From CAYRJA01 sp964424455 (GTDB lineage Bacteria > Bacteroidota > Bacteroidia > Chitinophagales > UBA10324), in contig CAYRJA010000013.1 of NCBI GenBank assembly GCA_964424455.1, positions 1 to 44,352 of the forward strand: a stretch of DNA of 44,352 bases, given 5' to 3'. Position numbers and translations under genes: made by a program. The notes below the pieces were generated by a model. The model was not told the origin of the DNA. It did not search any database and was given only the letters and a program-made list of their open reading frames with translations. Shown here piece by piece: positions 27,404 to 33,893 of this stretch. Positions within the stretch are counted from its first letter, which is position 1. Each line of letters opens with the position of its first letter.

Positions 27404-28189
27404 TCATAGTACAAATTCCACTTCTTTAAATCCATAAGCATCCCATGCTTTACCGGTGGCAAGCATCAGTTTTCCTTCAGGGTTCAATCCGGTAATTTTC
27501 GCTTTGAATTTTTTTCCGTCTTTTCTGTACCAGTGCTCTTCATCAGCGCGGTAAAGAGCATTCATATAATCCTGCTGCAAAGTTTGAAGCTGATTGTTTT
27601 TTAATTGCAGGTATCGTGTTTCAATATTCTTACAAATGGATGCAAGCAGTTCTTCCAAATCCCATTCTTGTTTTGTAATCTTTTTCAGTGAACTGATGTT
27701 TTTTATCTTCTCAGAAAATTTTGTCTGATTCACATTTAATCCTATTCCTATAATTGAATGTTGAATAAAATTTCCACTCAGCGAATTTTCAATCAATATT
27801 CCGGCAACCTTTTCGTCTTTATAAAAAACATCATTGGGCCATTTAATTTTTAAACTGCTTCCGAGTTTGGGTTGCAGGGTGTCAAAAAGTCCGAGAGTTA
27901 TTAGTTCATTGAGATAAAATTGCTGTCGAGCTAAAAGAAAGGTTGGTTTCAGTACAATACTGAAAAGCAGATTCTTTCCTTTTTCACTTTCCCAGCTATT
28001 GCCTGCATAGCCGCGACCTTTTGACTGAGCCGATGCCACAACAAGAGTGCCTTCAATGGCGTTATCGGTATTAAGCAGATGAGCAGCATACTCATTAGTG
28101 GAAGGGATTTCATCAAAGTGGTAATAAATTTTACCAATGAACAATGTGTTGAATGATGGCACTGTCAATATATTGTTTAATTTTGTCAA
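27404..28189 (-). CDS. birA: Biotin--[acetyl-CoA-carboxylase] ligase
   Basis: A 261-residue monofunctional biotin protein ligase. Motifs: HFDEIPSTNEYA, the biotinyl-AMP loop SKGRGYAGNSWES, KIKWPNDVFYKDEKVAGILIEN and IGIGLNVNQ. It lacks the N-terminal helix-turn-helix of E. coli BirA, so it is a ligase and not a repressor. It attaches biotin to the carrier domain of acetyl-CoA carboxylase. The frame opens with TTG at 28189; the upstream ATG is out of frame. It is divergent from rsfS with only 21 bases between the two TTG starts. Confidence 0.92.
   Translation of the reverse strand: MTKLNNILTVPSFNTLFIGKIYYHFDEIPSTNEYAAHLLNTDNAIEGTLVVASAQSKGRGYAGNSWESEKGKNLLFSIVLKPTFLLARQQFYLNELITLGLFDTLQPKLGSSLKIKWPNDVFYKDEKVAGILIENSLSGNFIQHSIIGIGLNVNQTKFSEKIKNISSLKKITKQEWDLEELLASICKNIETRYLQLKNNQLQTLQQDYMNALYRADEEHWYRKDGKKFKAKITGLNPEGKLMLATGKAWDAYGFKEVEFVL
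28178..28185 (+). promoter_or_regulatory. -7 element TAATTTTG for rsfS-ftsH
   Basis: Exact TAnnTTTG match inside the first codons of birA; it would start transcription about 20 bases before the rsfS start. Confidence 0.4.
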
Positions 28190-28210
28190 AACATCAACTC
28201 GCGAACGAAT

Positions 28211-28594
28211 TTGAGAGCTACTAAACGCAAGCCGGCTAAAAAGGCGGCAACACTATCTCTAAATGATGTAATTATACAAAGCATTCAGGATAAGAAAGGA
28301 GAAAATATTATTTGCATTGATTTGCGAAATATTTCAGATACAATAACCGACTATTTTATAATCTGCGATGCGGATAATACTACACAGGTAAAAGCGATTG
28401 CCGATCATGTGATGGAAGAAACCATGAAAAAGGCAGGTGAGAAGCCCTGGCACAAAGAAGGGTTCAATGAATTGGAGTGGGTTTTGCTTGACTATGTGAA
28501 TGTTGTAGTTCATGTGTTTCATAAACCCGCAAGAAAGTATTATCAGTTGGAAGAACTATGGAATGACGGAGCAGTGTTACACATTAACGATTGA
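28211..28594 (+). CDS. rsfS: Ribosomal silencing factor RsfS
   Basis: A 127-residue RsfS/Iojap/YbeB protein. The family blocks are present: LNDVIIQSIQDKKGENIICIDLRNI, DYFIICDADNTTQVKAIADHVME and WVLLDYVNVVVHVFHKPARKYYQLEELW, with the final acidic strand that contacts ribosomal protein L14. It prevents joining of the ribosomal subunits under starvation. No in-frame ATG exists upstream, so the TTG at 28211 is the likely start. ftsH follows after 42 bases on the same strand, as in many Bacteroidota. Confidence 0.93.
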   Translation: MRATKRKPAKKAATLSLNDVIIQSIQDKKGENIICIDLRNISDTITDYFIICDADNTTQVKAIADHVMEETMKKAGEKPWHKEGFNELEWVLLDYVNVVVHVFHKPARKYYQLEELWNDGAVLHIND

Positions 28595-28636
28595 ATTAAT
28601 TTATAACAAAACAAGTTACAAGAGATAATCGAAGAA

Positions 28637-30697
28637 ATGGAAAATAACGAACAGAACGACAACACCGGAAGAAAGATTAATATACCTAAGCCGCCACGCT
28701 TTAATATCTATTGGATATATGCGCTTATCGCTGTAGTGCTGATTGGTATTCAGTTTTTCCCGTTTGCAAATGCCCCTAAGCAAATCAGTTGGGAAGAGTT
28801 TAATCAGACCATGCTGCAGAAGCATGAAGTAGAAAAGGTGGATGTTATCAATGGCAAGTATGTAGAAGTTTATATAAAGAAAGATTCACTCAAGCTACCG
28901 GAGTTTAAAGATGTAGCACATACAAACTTTAATACAGTAAATCCCGGACCTCATTACAGATTCAATGTTCTCAGTGTGGATGATTTCTCCAGAAAGTGGG
29001 ATGCAGCTACACAAAATTTTGAAGCAGCACAGCAGGTTCCGCAGGAAGTGCATGAGCGTACAAGCTGGGGCGATACACTTGGATGGATTCTTCCAATTAT
29101 CATAATCATTGCTTTGTGGCTCTTTGTAATGCGCCGAGTGGCAGGTGGAATGGGTCCCGGCGGCGGACAGATTTTCAATTTCGGAAAATCAAAAGCAACC
29201 TTATTTGAAAAGGGCACAAAAGTGAATGTTACATTCAATGATGTGGCAGGATTAGATGAAGCGAAAGAAGAAGTGATGGAAATAGTTGACTTCCTGAAGA
29301 ATCCTAAAAAATATACTTCACTTGGCGGAAAAATTCCTAAAGGAGCGCTACTGGTAGGTCCTCCCGGAACCGGAAAAACTTTGCTGGCAAAAGCAATGGC
29401 AGGAGAAGCCAATGTTCCGTTCTTCTCCATCAGCGGCTCAGATTTCGTTGAACTGTTTGTAGGAATCGGAGCATCCCGAGTTCGTGACCTATTCCGTCAG
29501 GCAAGAGAAAAAGCGCCGTGTGTAATATTTATTGATGAAATAGATGCTATCGGCAGAGCGCGTGGAAGAAATGTTGTACAAGGCGGAAATGATGAAAGAG
29601 AAAATACTCTAAATGCGTTGTTGGTAGAAATGGATGGCTTCGGAACGGATTCAGGAGTTATCATTATTGCAGCCACCAACCGCCCCGATGTGCTGGATAC
29701 AGCATTGCTTCGCCCCGGAAGATTTGACAGGCAAATCAGTATAGACAAACCTGACCTGATTGGTCGTGAGCAGATTTTCAAAGTACACATGAAGCATATA
29801 AAAACTTCTAAGGAAATTGATGCTGCGCGTTTGGCTTCGCAGACTCCCGGCTTTGCAGGAGCAGATATTGCCAATGTATGCAACGAAGCGGCGCTGATTG
29901 CTGCCCGTCGCGGAAAGAAAGAAGTAGAGATGGCAGATTTCCAGGATGCAGTGGACCGTGTAATAGGAGGATTGGAAAAGAAAAACAAAATCATTTCTGA
30001 AGACGAGAAAAGAATTGTGGCTTATCACGAAGCCGGTCATGCTATCTGTGGTTGGTTTCTTGAACATGCAGACCCGTTAGTAAAAGTCAGCATCATTCCA
30101 CGAGGTGTGGCGGCATTGGGTTATGCGCAGTATATGCCTAAGGAACAATTTCTCTATACTGTTGACCAGATGAAAGACATTATCTGCATGACATTAGGCG
30201 GTCGTGCGGCGGAAGAAATTGTATTCGGGAGAATATCTACAGGCGCACAGAATGATTTGGAGAAAATTACCAAGATGTGTTATGCTATGGTAACGATTTA
30301 TGGAATGAATCCCAGAATCGGAAACATCTCTTTTAACGATTCACAAAATGAATACGGGTTCACCAAGCCATATTCAGAAGAAACCGCTCGCCTGATTGAT
30401 GAAGAAGTCAGAAGTTTTGTAGAACAATCTTACATAAGAACGAAGGCGCTGTTACAGGAAAAACGAAATGAATTGGAGGCGCTTGCGCAGGAACTGCTGA
30501 AGAAAGAAGTATTATTCCAGCAGGATTTGGAAAGAATTATCGGAAAGCGACCATGGGAAATAAAAGGTCACATTATTCATACTGAAACGAAACCGGAAGA
30601 AAATCCGGCAGAAGAAAAGAAGGAAACTGCTGCACAACCGGCTTCTCCGCAAAGAGGTATTGACTGGAAACCGAATTTGCAGCCGCCGTTAGCATAG
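28637..30697 (+). CDS. ftsH: ATP-dependent zinc metalloprotease FtsH
   Basis: A 686-residue FtsH. Two membrane helices (WIYALIAVVLIGIQFFPF near 25 and LGWILPIIIIIALWLFVM near 150) flank a periplasmic domain. The AAA module has Walker A GPPGTGKT, Walker B CVIFIDEIDAIG and the arginine-finger region ALLRPGRFDRQI. The protease zinc site is YHEAGHAICGW with H464, E465 and H468. The C-terminus is a Pro/Glu/Lys-rich tail ending QPPLA. FtsH degrades misfolded membrane proteins and regulators such as LpxC. Its last seven codons plus terminator are duplicated about 400 bases downstream. Confidence 0.97.
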   Translation: MENNEQNDNTGRKINIPKPPRFNIYWIYALIAVVLIGIQFFPFANAPKQISWEEFNQTMLQKHEVEKVDVINGKYVEVYIKKDSLKLPEFKDVAHTNFNTVNPGPHYRFNVLSVDDFSRKWDAATQNFEAAQQVPQEVHERTSWGDTLGWILPIIIIIALWLFVMRRVAGGMGPGGGQIFNFGKSKATLFEKGTKVNVTFNDVAGLDEAKEEVMEIVDFLKNPKKYTSLGGKIPKGALLVGPPGTGKTLLAKAMAGEANVPFFSISGSDFVELFVGIGASRVRDLFRQAREKAPCVIFIDEIDAIGRARGRNVVQGGNDERENTLNALLVEMDGFGTDSGVIIIAATNRPDVLDTALLRPGRFDRQISIDKPDLIGREQIFKVHMKHIKTSKEIDAARLASQTPGFAGADIANVCNEAALIAARRGKKEVEMADFQDAVDRVIGGLEKKNKIISEDEKRIVAYHEAGHAICGWFLEHADPLVKVSIIPRGVAALGYAQYMPKEQFLYTVDQMKDIICMTLGGRAAEEIVFGRISTGAQNDLEKITKMCYAMVTIYGMNPRIGNISFNDSQNEYGFTKPYSEETARLIDEEVRSFVEQSYIRTKALLQEKRNELEALAQELLKKEVLFQQDLERIIGKRPWEIKGHIIHTETKPEENPAEEKKETAAQPASPQRGIDWKPNLQPPLA

Positions 30698-30752
30698 CAT
30701 ATACTATTCTGATAAACAGTCAGATTCTTGTTATAGAGGGTCTGACTGTTTT
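30674..30752. repeat. 79-bp direct repeat, copy 1 (ftsH 3' end and terminator)
   Basis: This stretch holds the last codons of ftsH, its stop and its terminator. It recurs at 31081-31159 with only two differences (GG to AA in the terminator stem). Confidence 0.92.
30714..30751 (+). terminator. ftsH terminator (original copy)
   Basis: AAACAGTCAGATTC (30714-30727) pairs with GGGTCTGACTGTTT (30738-30751), 14 bp with two G-U pairs, followed by a T-rich tract. Confidence 0.8.
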
Positions 30753-30860
30753 ATTTGCTTTTTTCCTATACACAATCCAACGCAAAAAAAGCAAAAACAA
30801 TCTCCCACCCTCTGTTTAAATTGTAACTCCATAGAGGCAGAAGAAATATATATGTGAAAT

Positions 30861-30978
30861 TTCTGTACCCACTGAGTCACTGCTGCTGTGTCTTGTGCGT
30901 GTGAGCAGGACTCGGCGGCATTCAGGGCGGCAAAGAAGATAACAGGTTTTCATTACCTTTAACTTCATGACCGTGAAA
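30861..30978 (+). mobile_element. Orphan 5' arm of the RAYT element (hairpin repeat plus first transposase codons)
   Basis: The hairpin repeat at 30861-30918 (GAGTCACTGCTGCTG ... CAGGACTCGGCGG) matches the region upstream of the intact transposase at 33.2 kb read in reverse. The match continues through GGCATTCAG, a TTACCTTTAA segment and an ATGACCGTGAAA (30967-30978), which equals the first four codons (MTVK) of the transposase. After that the similarity stops and the frame ends after eight more codons, so it is a decayed or partial copy. Confidence 0.75.
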
Positions 30979-31025
30979 GCAGCAGCGGTAAAAATAAGCA
31001 ATTAACAAACTGAGTTACAACTCTG

Positions 31026-31072
31026 CCGCCGAGTTCTCGCCCCGCTCCAAACACTGCGGAGTAACTCGGCGG
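31026..31072. repeat. Hairpin repeat, subfamily B, copy 1
   Basis: A perfect 10-bp inverted repeat, CCGCCGAGTT (31026-31035) and AACTCGGCGG (31063-31072), around a 27-base loop. It is followed by GTACGGAAAA, the same end as the repeat at 40.5 kb in reverse. A relative in opposite orientation lies at 31966-32008. Confidence 0.75.
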
Positions 31073-31080
31073 GTACGGAA

Positions 31081-31159
31081 AATTTGCAGCCGCCGTTAGC
31101 ATAGCATATACTATTCTGATAAACAGTCAGATTCTTGTTATAGAGAATCTGACTGTTTT
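31081..31159. repeat. 79-bp direct repeat, copy 2 (displaced ftsH tail and terminator)
   Basis: Duplicate of 30674-30752. It carries the codons for NLQPPLA and a stop without any gene ahead of them, and a terminator hairpin (31121-31158) whose stem is now a perfect 14 bp because two G-U pairs became A-U. Confidence 0.92.
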
Positions 31160-31375
31160 GTTTTTAATAATACCTAATGTAATGCTATTGATAATGTACT
31201 TCCTGTTTCGTCATAGGAGATCATTATCTTGGCAAAGGAATTTTTGTGCGAGTAACGTGTTTTGATGGTTAGAGGTGTTGTGTATATTTACGAGTTGGAT
31301 GCAAGACTGTAGCGACAGTGCTAACTTGAAATTTTCTTGAAAAAATTATAAGAAACCTCAAATTAATTAAACAAT
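31160..31375. other. 216-base stretch ahead of the 31376 gene, no recognised feature
   Basis: Together with the repeats listed from 30714 this completes the 678-base gap after ftsH. I see no gene. A TATATTTA near 31286 is a possible weak -7 element for the next gene. Confidence 0.4.
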
Positions 31376-31849
31376 ATGGAGGAAATTCTGAAAACAACTT
31401 TACTTGAATTTGAGAAAAGCACATTTATCATTGACTTAGTTAAGCACAGTAGCAGCAAACAATACATTCAAATTTTGCAGGTAATTCAGGATGAAGAGAC
31501 AATCAACAAACGAGTAATAAAAATTAATCCAACACTTTTGAGTGATTTACTTAAAGTTCTTAACTCTTACCAAGAACTAATTCCAGATTATAAAGAAGAA
31601 CAACAAACGCAACAGACAACATCAGGCACGACAATTACAAAAGTTCGTGTAAGAACTTTGGCAGAATCAGACAAGACAACAATTCAAAATCGTTATTTGA
31701 AAGGAGTTTCTGTTGCTGATTTGGCAATGCAGCTCGACTGTAAAGCCGAGTTAATTGAGCAAGTTTTGCGTAACAGTAACATTGCAATCGTTGACAATAC
31801 TCTCCCTAAGTCATTCCAATACAAAAAGTTTAGACGAAAAAGAAAATAG
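31376..31849 (+). CDS. Unrecognised protein: possible PUR/PC4-like domain plus helix-turn-helix
   Basis: A 157-residue protein I do not recognise by name. Residues ~13-60 (FEKSTFIIDLVKHSSSKQYIQ through INPTLLSDLLKVLNSYQELI) look like the strand-strand-helix pattern of Bacteroidota PUR-alpha-like proteins (DUF3276-type) that bind single-stranded nucleic acid. A Gln/Thr-rich linker follows. Residues ~107-145 (DKTTIQNRYLKGVSVADLAM then QLDCKAELIEQVLRNSN) look like a homeodomain-type helix-turn-helix. The end KKFRRKRK is strongly basic. It lies in the repeat island, between two inverted relatives of a hairpin repeat (31026-31072 and 31966-32008), so it may be cargo of a mobile unit. Function is inference only. 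Confidence 0.65.
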   Translation: MEEILKTTLLEFEKSTFIIDLVKHSSSKQYIQILQVIQDEETINKRVIKINPTLLSDLLKVLNSYQELIPDYKEEQQTQQTTSGTTITKVRVRTLAESDKTTIQNRYLKGVSVADLAMQLDCKAELIEQVLRNSNIAIVDNTLPKSFQYKKFRRKRK

Positions 31850-31916
31850 ACTTCTTTCATAATTCAAGGTTAAAGATTGCGCAGATTAGGGTAAGCCGGA
31901 GGTAAAATCTCTTTCC

Positions 31917-31942
31917 CCGCTGGCGCAAGTGTTTTTCACTTG
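31917..31942. repeat. 26-bp direct repeat with inner hairpin, copy 1
   Basis: Contains GCAAGTGTTTTTCACTTGC, a 7-bp stem with a T5 loop. The 26 bases from 31917 recur exactly at 32455-32480. Confidence 0.85.
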
Positions 31943-31965
31943 CGCTTCACTTCGCATTCATTCCT

Positions 31966-32008
31966 GCCGAGTTACTCCGCAATACTTTGAGCCGAAAAGA
32001 ACTCAGCG
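31966..32008. repeat. Hairpin repeat, subfamily B, copy 2 (inverted relative to copy 1)
   Basis: GCCGAGTTACTCCGCA at the left end matches the reverse complement of the right part of 31026-31072; the right end AACTCAGCG is a decayed arm. Confidence 0.6.
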
Positions 32009-32113
32009 ACGAAATTGCAACACAGTTCATTCCACCAATCAAAATTCATTTTTTATAATGAGGCGCACTACATATAACTTTCACTGGAATAAACATTCTT
32101 CTGCTACAGTAAG

Positions 32114-32290
32114 TCAACTATTAGCAATTTTCTTCATCTTAATTTTTGGCAAACTCTTCTGATAATACTTACAGAGATCCCGTAGTCCGCACTCCTCACA
32201 TTTAGGATTTCGTGCCAGACAGATATATCGCCCGTGCAAAATCAGCCAGTGATGTGCCAAGGATATTTTACGCCCTTGTTGGTAAAGCTC
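32114..32290 (-). pseudogene. nth: 3' remnant of endonuclease III
   Basis: On the minus strand an open frame reads ELYQQGRKISLAHHWLILHG, then RYICLARNPKCEECGLRDLC and KYYQKSLPK to a TGA at 32114-32116. HHWLILHGRY and the spacing Cys-x6-Cys-x2-Cys-x5-Cys are the [4Fe-4S] C-terminal signature of endonuclease III (Nth), a DNA glycosylase/AP lyase. Only about the last 55-60 codons remain; the helix-hairpin-helix and catalytic Lys/Asp part is absent. The frame is lost where a 142-bp inverted-repeat element begins (32297). A full nth would be about 210-220 codons, so this is a broken gene with no start. Confidence 0.85.
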
Positions 32291-32296
32291 TGCCCT

Positions 32297-32438
32297 TGTC
32301 AGGTCTCCTGACCGACAAGCCGTTTAACCGACAACTCCATTTATTCTCTAACATGAGTTAAGAACTTCCACCTCATCTTATCGCCCAAAAAATAAAATGA
32401 AGCTAAACTATTTTAGCTGTCGGTCAGGAGACCTGACA
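32297..32438. mobile_element. 142-bp element with perfect 21-bp terminal inverted repeats (MITE-like)
   Basis: The ends 32297-32317 and 32418-32438 are exact reverse complements over 21 bases (starting TGTCAGGTCTCCTGACC). Each end is itself a small palindrome (TCAGG-TCT-CCTGA). The inside is A+T-rich with no coding potential. It abuts the cut end of the nth remnant. Confidence 0.8.
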
Positions 32439-32454
32439 GCGGCGGAGAGTTTAC

Positions 32455-32480
32455 CCGCTGGCGCAAGTGTTTTTCACTTG
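32455..32480. repeat. 26-bp direct repeat with inner hairpin, copy 2
   Basis: Exact copy of 31917-31942; it ends at the very base where the RAYT element begins (32481). Confidence 0.85.
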
Positions 32481-33256
32481 TCCGTCCACGCCGAGTCACT
32501 GCTGCGGTGGCTTGTGCGTGCGCACAGGACTCGGCGGTGGATTGGATGTTCTGTATCATTATAGTGTGGTTCCATTCTTTTTCGTTTCAAAAATCCCTGC
32601 ATCACGGTAATGGGTAATCTTTACGCTTCTCTGTTCGCCCGTAAAATAAAATCTTGCAGACGAATAGGGGTATTCCTCCAGTGTTTTAGCTAAACTCCAT
32701 TTTCCCCGTAGCGGATTATGATGAATATAATCCAGCTTCTGTTCTGCAAACTTATTTGTGTAAACCGGTTTGGCATCAAATGATGTTTTGAAAACATTGT
32801 GCCGCTTGCCTCTTGCGATTTCATTAGCTTCAACACCTTGACTTAGTTCCTGTATAATATTTTCCTTCCCCATCTGTTTCAGTTGTCCGACTATATGATA
32901 AGCCATGAATCTTTTTCCAGACCCAATTACTTTATCCACCGTTCTGCTTTGTTCGTGAAGGTATAAGAGCAGATGAAGATGATTGGGCATTATGACATAA
33001 CCGATTATTTGATTGCCCTCTCTGATTAAGCGATTAAACCAATTTTCAATAAAGCTGTAACAGTTCGTTATGTCAAACAGCGGAATCCACTTATGGCAGG
33101 TGAAGGTGATGAAGTAAGTTTGGTTAGTGCCGGTATGCTGCGACTTTACGGTCATGGTATTAAAGGTAATAAAACTTTATTAATTGCCTGCTCTGAATGC
33201 CGCCGAGTCCTGCGCACACGCACAAGGCACAGCAGCAGTGACTCGGCGTGGACGGA
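32481..33256 (-). mobile_element. 776-bp RAYT element with 25-bp perfect inverted ends
   Basis: The left end (32481-32505, TCCGTCCACGCCGAGTCACT...) and the right end (33232-33256) are exact reverse complements over 25 bases, and the similarity continues imperfectly to about 58 bases. Each end is a hairpin repeat with arms GCCGAGTC/GACTCGGC (32490-32535; 33202-33247). They enclose one transposase gene of the REP-associated tyrosine type. This matches the arrangement of a RAYT gene inside an inverted pair of REP sequences. Confidence 0.85.
32559..33155 (-). CDS. REP-associated tyrosine transposase (RAYT, Y1/HUH family)
   Basis: A 198-residue transposase of normal RAYT size. The HUH motif is H59-L-H61 in GYVIMPNHLHLLLYL, and the catalytic tyrosine is in QKLDYIHHNPLRGKW. 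Other typical parts are YFITFTCHKWIPLF near the start and a C-terminal YPYSSARFYFTGE. Known relatives (E. coli TnpA-REP) cut and join single-stranded REP hairpins and are single-copy, domesticated-looking genes. The frame is intact and flanked by the inverted hairpin repeats described for 32481-33256. Partial copies of its ends at 30.9 and 40.5 kb suggest it has been active. Confidence 0.93.
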   Translation of the reverse strand: MTVKSQHTGTNQTYFITFTCHKWIPLFDITNCYSFIENWFNRLIREGNQIIGYVIMPNHLHLLLYLHEQSRTVDKVIGSGKRFMAYHIVGQLKQMGKENIIQELSQGVEANEIARGKRHNVFKTSFDAKPVYTNKFAEQKLDYIHHNPLRGKWSLAKTLEEYPYSSARFYFTGEQRSVKITHYRDAGIFETKKNGTTL

Positions 33257-33320
33257 ACAAATAATAGTTTTTATAATAGACTTCTTCGGAAAATAGGCAC
33301 AACCCGATTGATATTTCAAC

Positions 33321-33328
33321 TAATTTTG
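33321..33328 (+). promoter_or_regulatory. -7 element TAATTTTG for the HMA-domain gene
   Basis: Exact TAnnTTTG match five bases from the ATG at 33334, predicting a leaderless message. Confidence 0.5.
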
Positions 33329-33333
33329 GGCTT

Positions 33334-33846
33334 ATGAATTATATTTTGAAAGCGCTGTTTGTCCTTGTTATTCTGTTTAGTGGGGAGAATTCTTTCGCCC
33401 AATTTATTTCTGCCGAAATAGGTATCAGCGGATTAACTTGCACGGCTTGTACCCGTTCGGTAGATAAAAGTCTTCGCAAACTTGATTTTGTAGAAGATGT
33501 AAAAGTAAATCTTGAGCAGGCAACAGGAAAAGTAGTATTTAAAGAAGGTAAAAGTGTTTCTATAGAGAAGGTGGCTCGTGCAGTAGAGAATGCGGGTTAT
33601 TCAGTTAATTATTTGAATGCAGTTTTTCATTTTCAACAACTTGAAGTTTCAGATAACTTCTGTTACAGTTCATCGAATACTTTATTTCAGTTTGTAAAAG
33701 TGGGTAACAGAACACTTTCAGGAGATACGGAGGTAAAAGTTTTAGGTAAAAATTTTATGAGTGGCAAAGAATATAAAGCATGGGAAAAGTTTCTTGTTCC
33801 GCTGTGTATCAGTCTGAATCAGAAACTACTGTATGTAACGATATAA
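33334..33846 (+). CDS. Secreted heavy-metal-associated (HMA) domain protein
   Basis: A 170-residue protein with signal peptide (ILKALFVLVILFSGENSFAQF), then an HMA domain with the copper-type CxxC in GISGLTCTACTRSVDKSL and the expected ending VARAVENAGYSVNYL (residues ~27-98). The C-terminal ~70 residues are a separate part of unknown function. HMA domains of this form carry Cu(I) or other soft metals, so a periplasmic metal-binding role is likely. No P-type ATPase or metal regulator is next to it. It sits at the right edge of the repeat island and converges with priA. Confidence 0.87.
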   Translation: MNYILKALFVLVILFSGENSFAQFISAEIGISGLTCTACTRSVDKSLRKLDFVEDVKVNLEQATGKVVFKEGKSVSIEKVARAVENAGYSVNYLNAVFHFQQLEVSDNFCYSSSNTLFQFVKVGNRTLSGDTEVKVLGKNFMSGKEYKAWEKFLVPLCISLNQKLLYVTI

Positions 33847-33893
33847 AAGGATTTCTGATAATAAGACTGTAACAGATAATTAGCTGACTCAGT

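Noticed and set aside
28954..29994. Long minus-strand open frames inside ftsH (158 and 165 codons)
   Set aside because: Shadows of the ftsH codon pattern; ftsH is unambiguous.
31929..32162. 77-codon plus-strand frame in the island
   Set aside because: Crosses two repeats and the antisense of the nth remnant; no protein-like pattern.
30700..33260. Possible CRISPR array in the repeat cluster
   Set aside because: Repeats are hairpin elements in both orientations with irregular spacing and no unique spacers of constant length; no cas genes.
33093..33296. 67-codon plus-strand frame over the RAYT start and hairpin
   Set aside because: Antisense to an intact transposase and composed partly of the terminal repeat.
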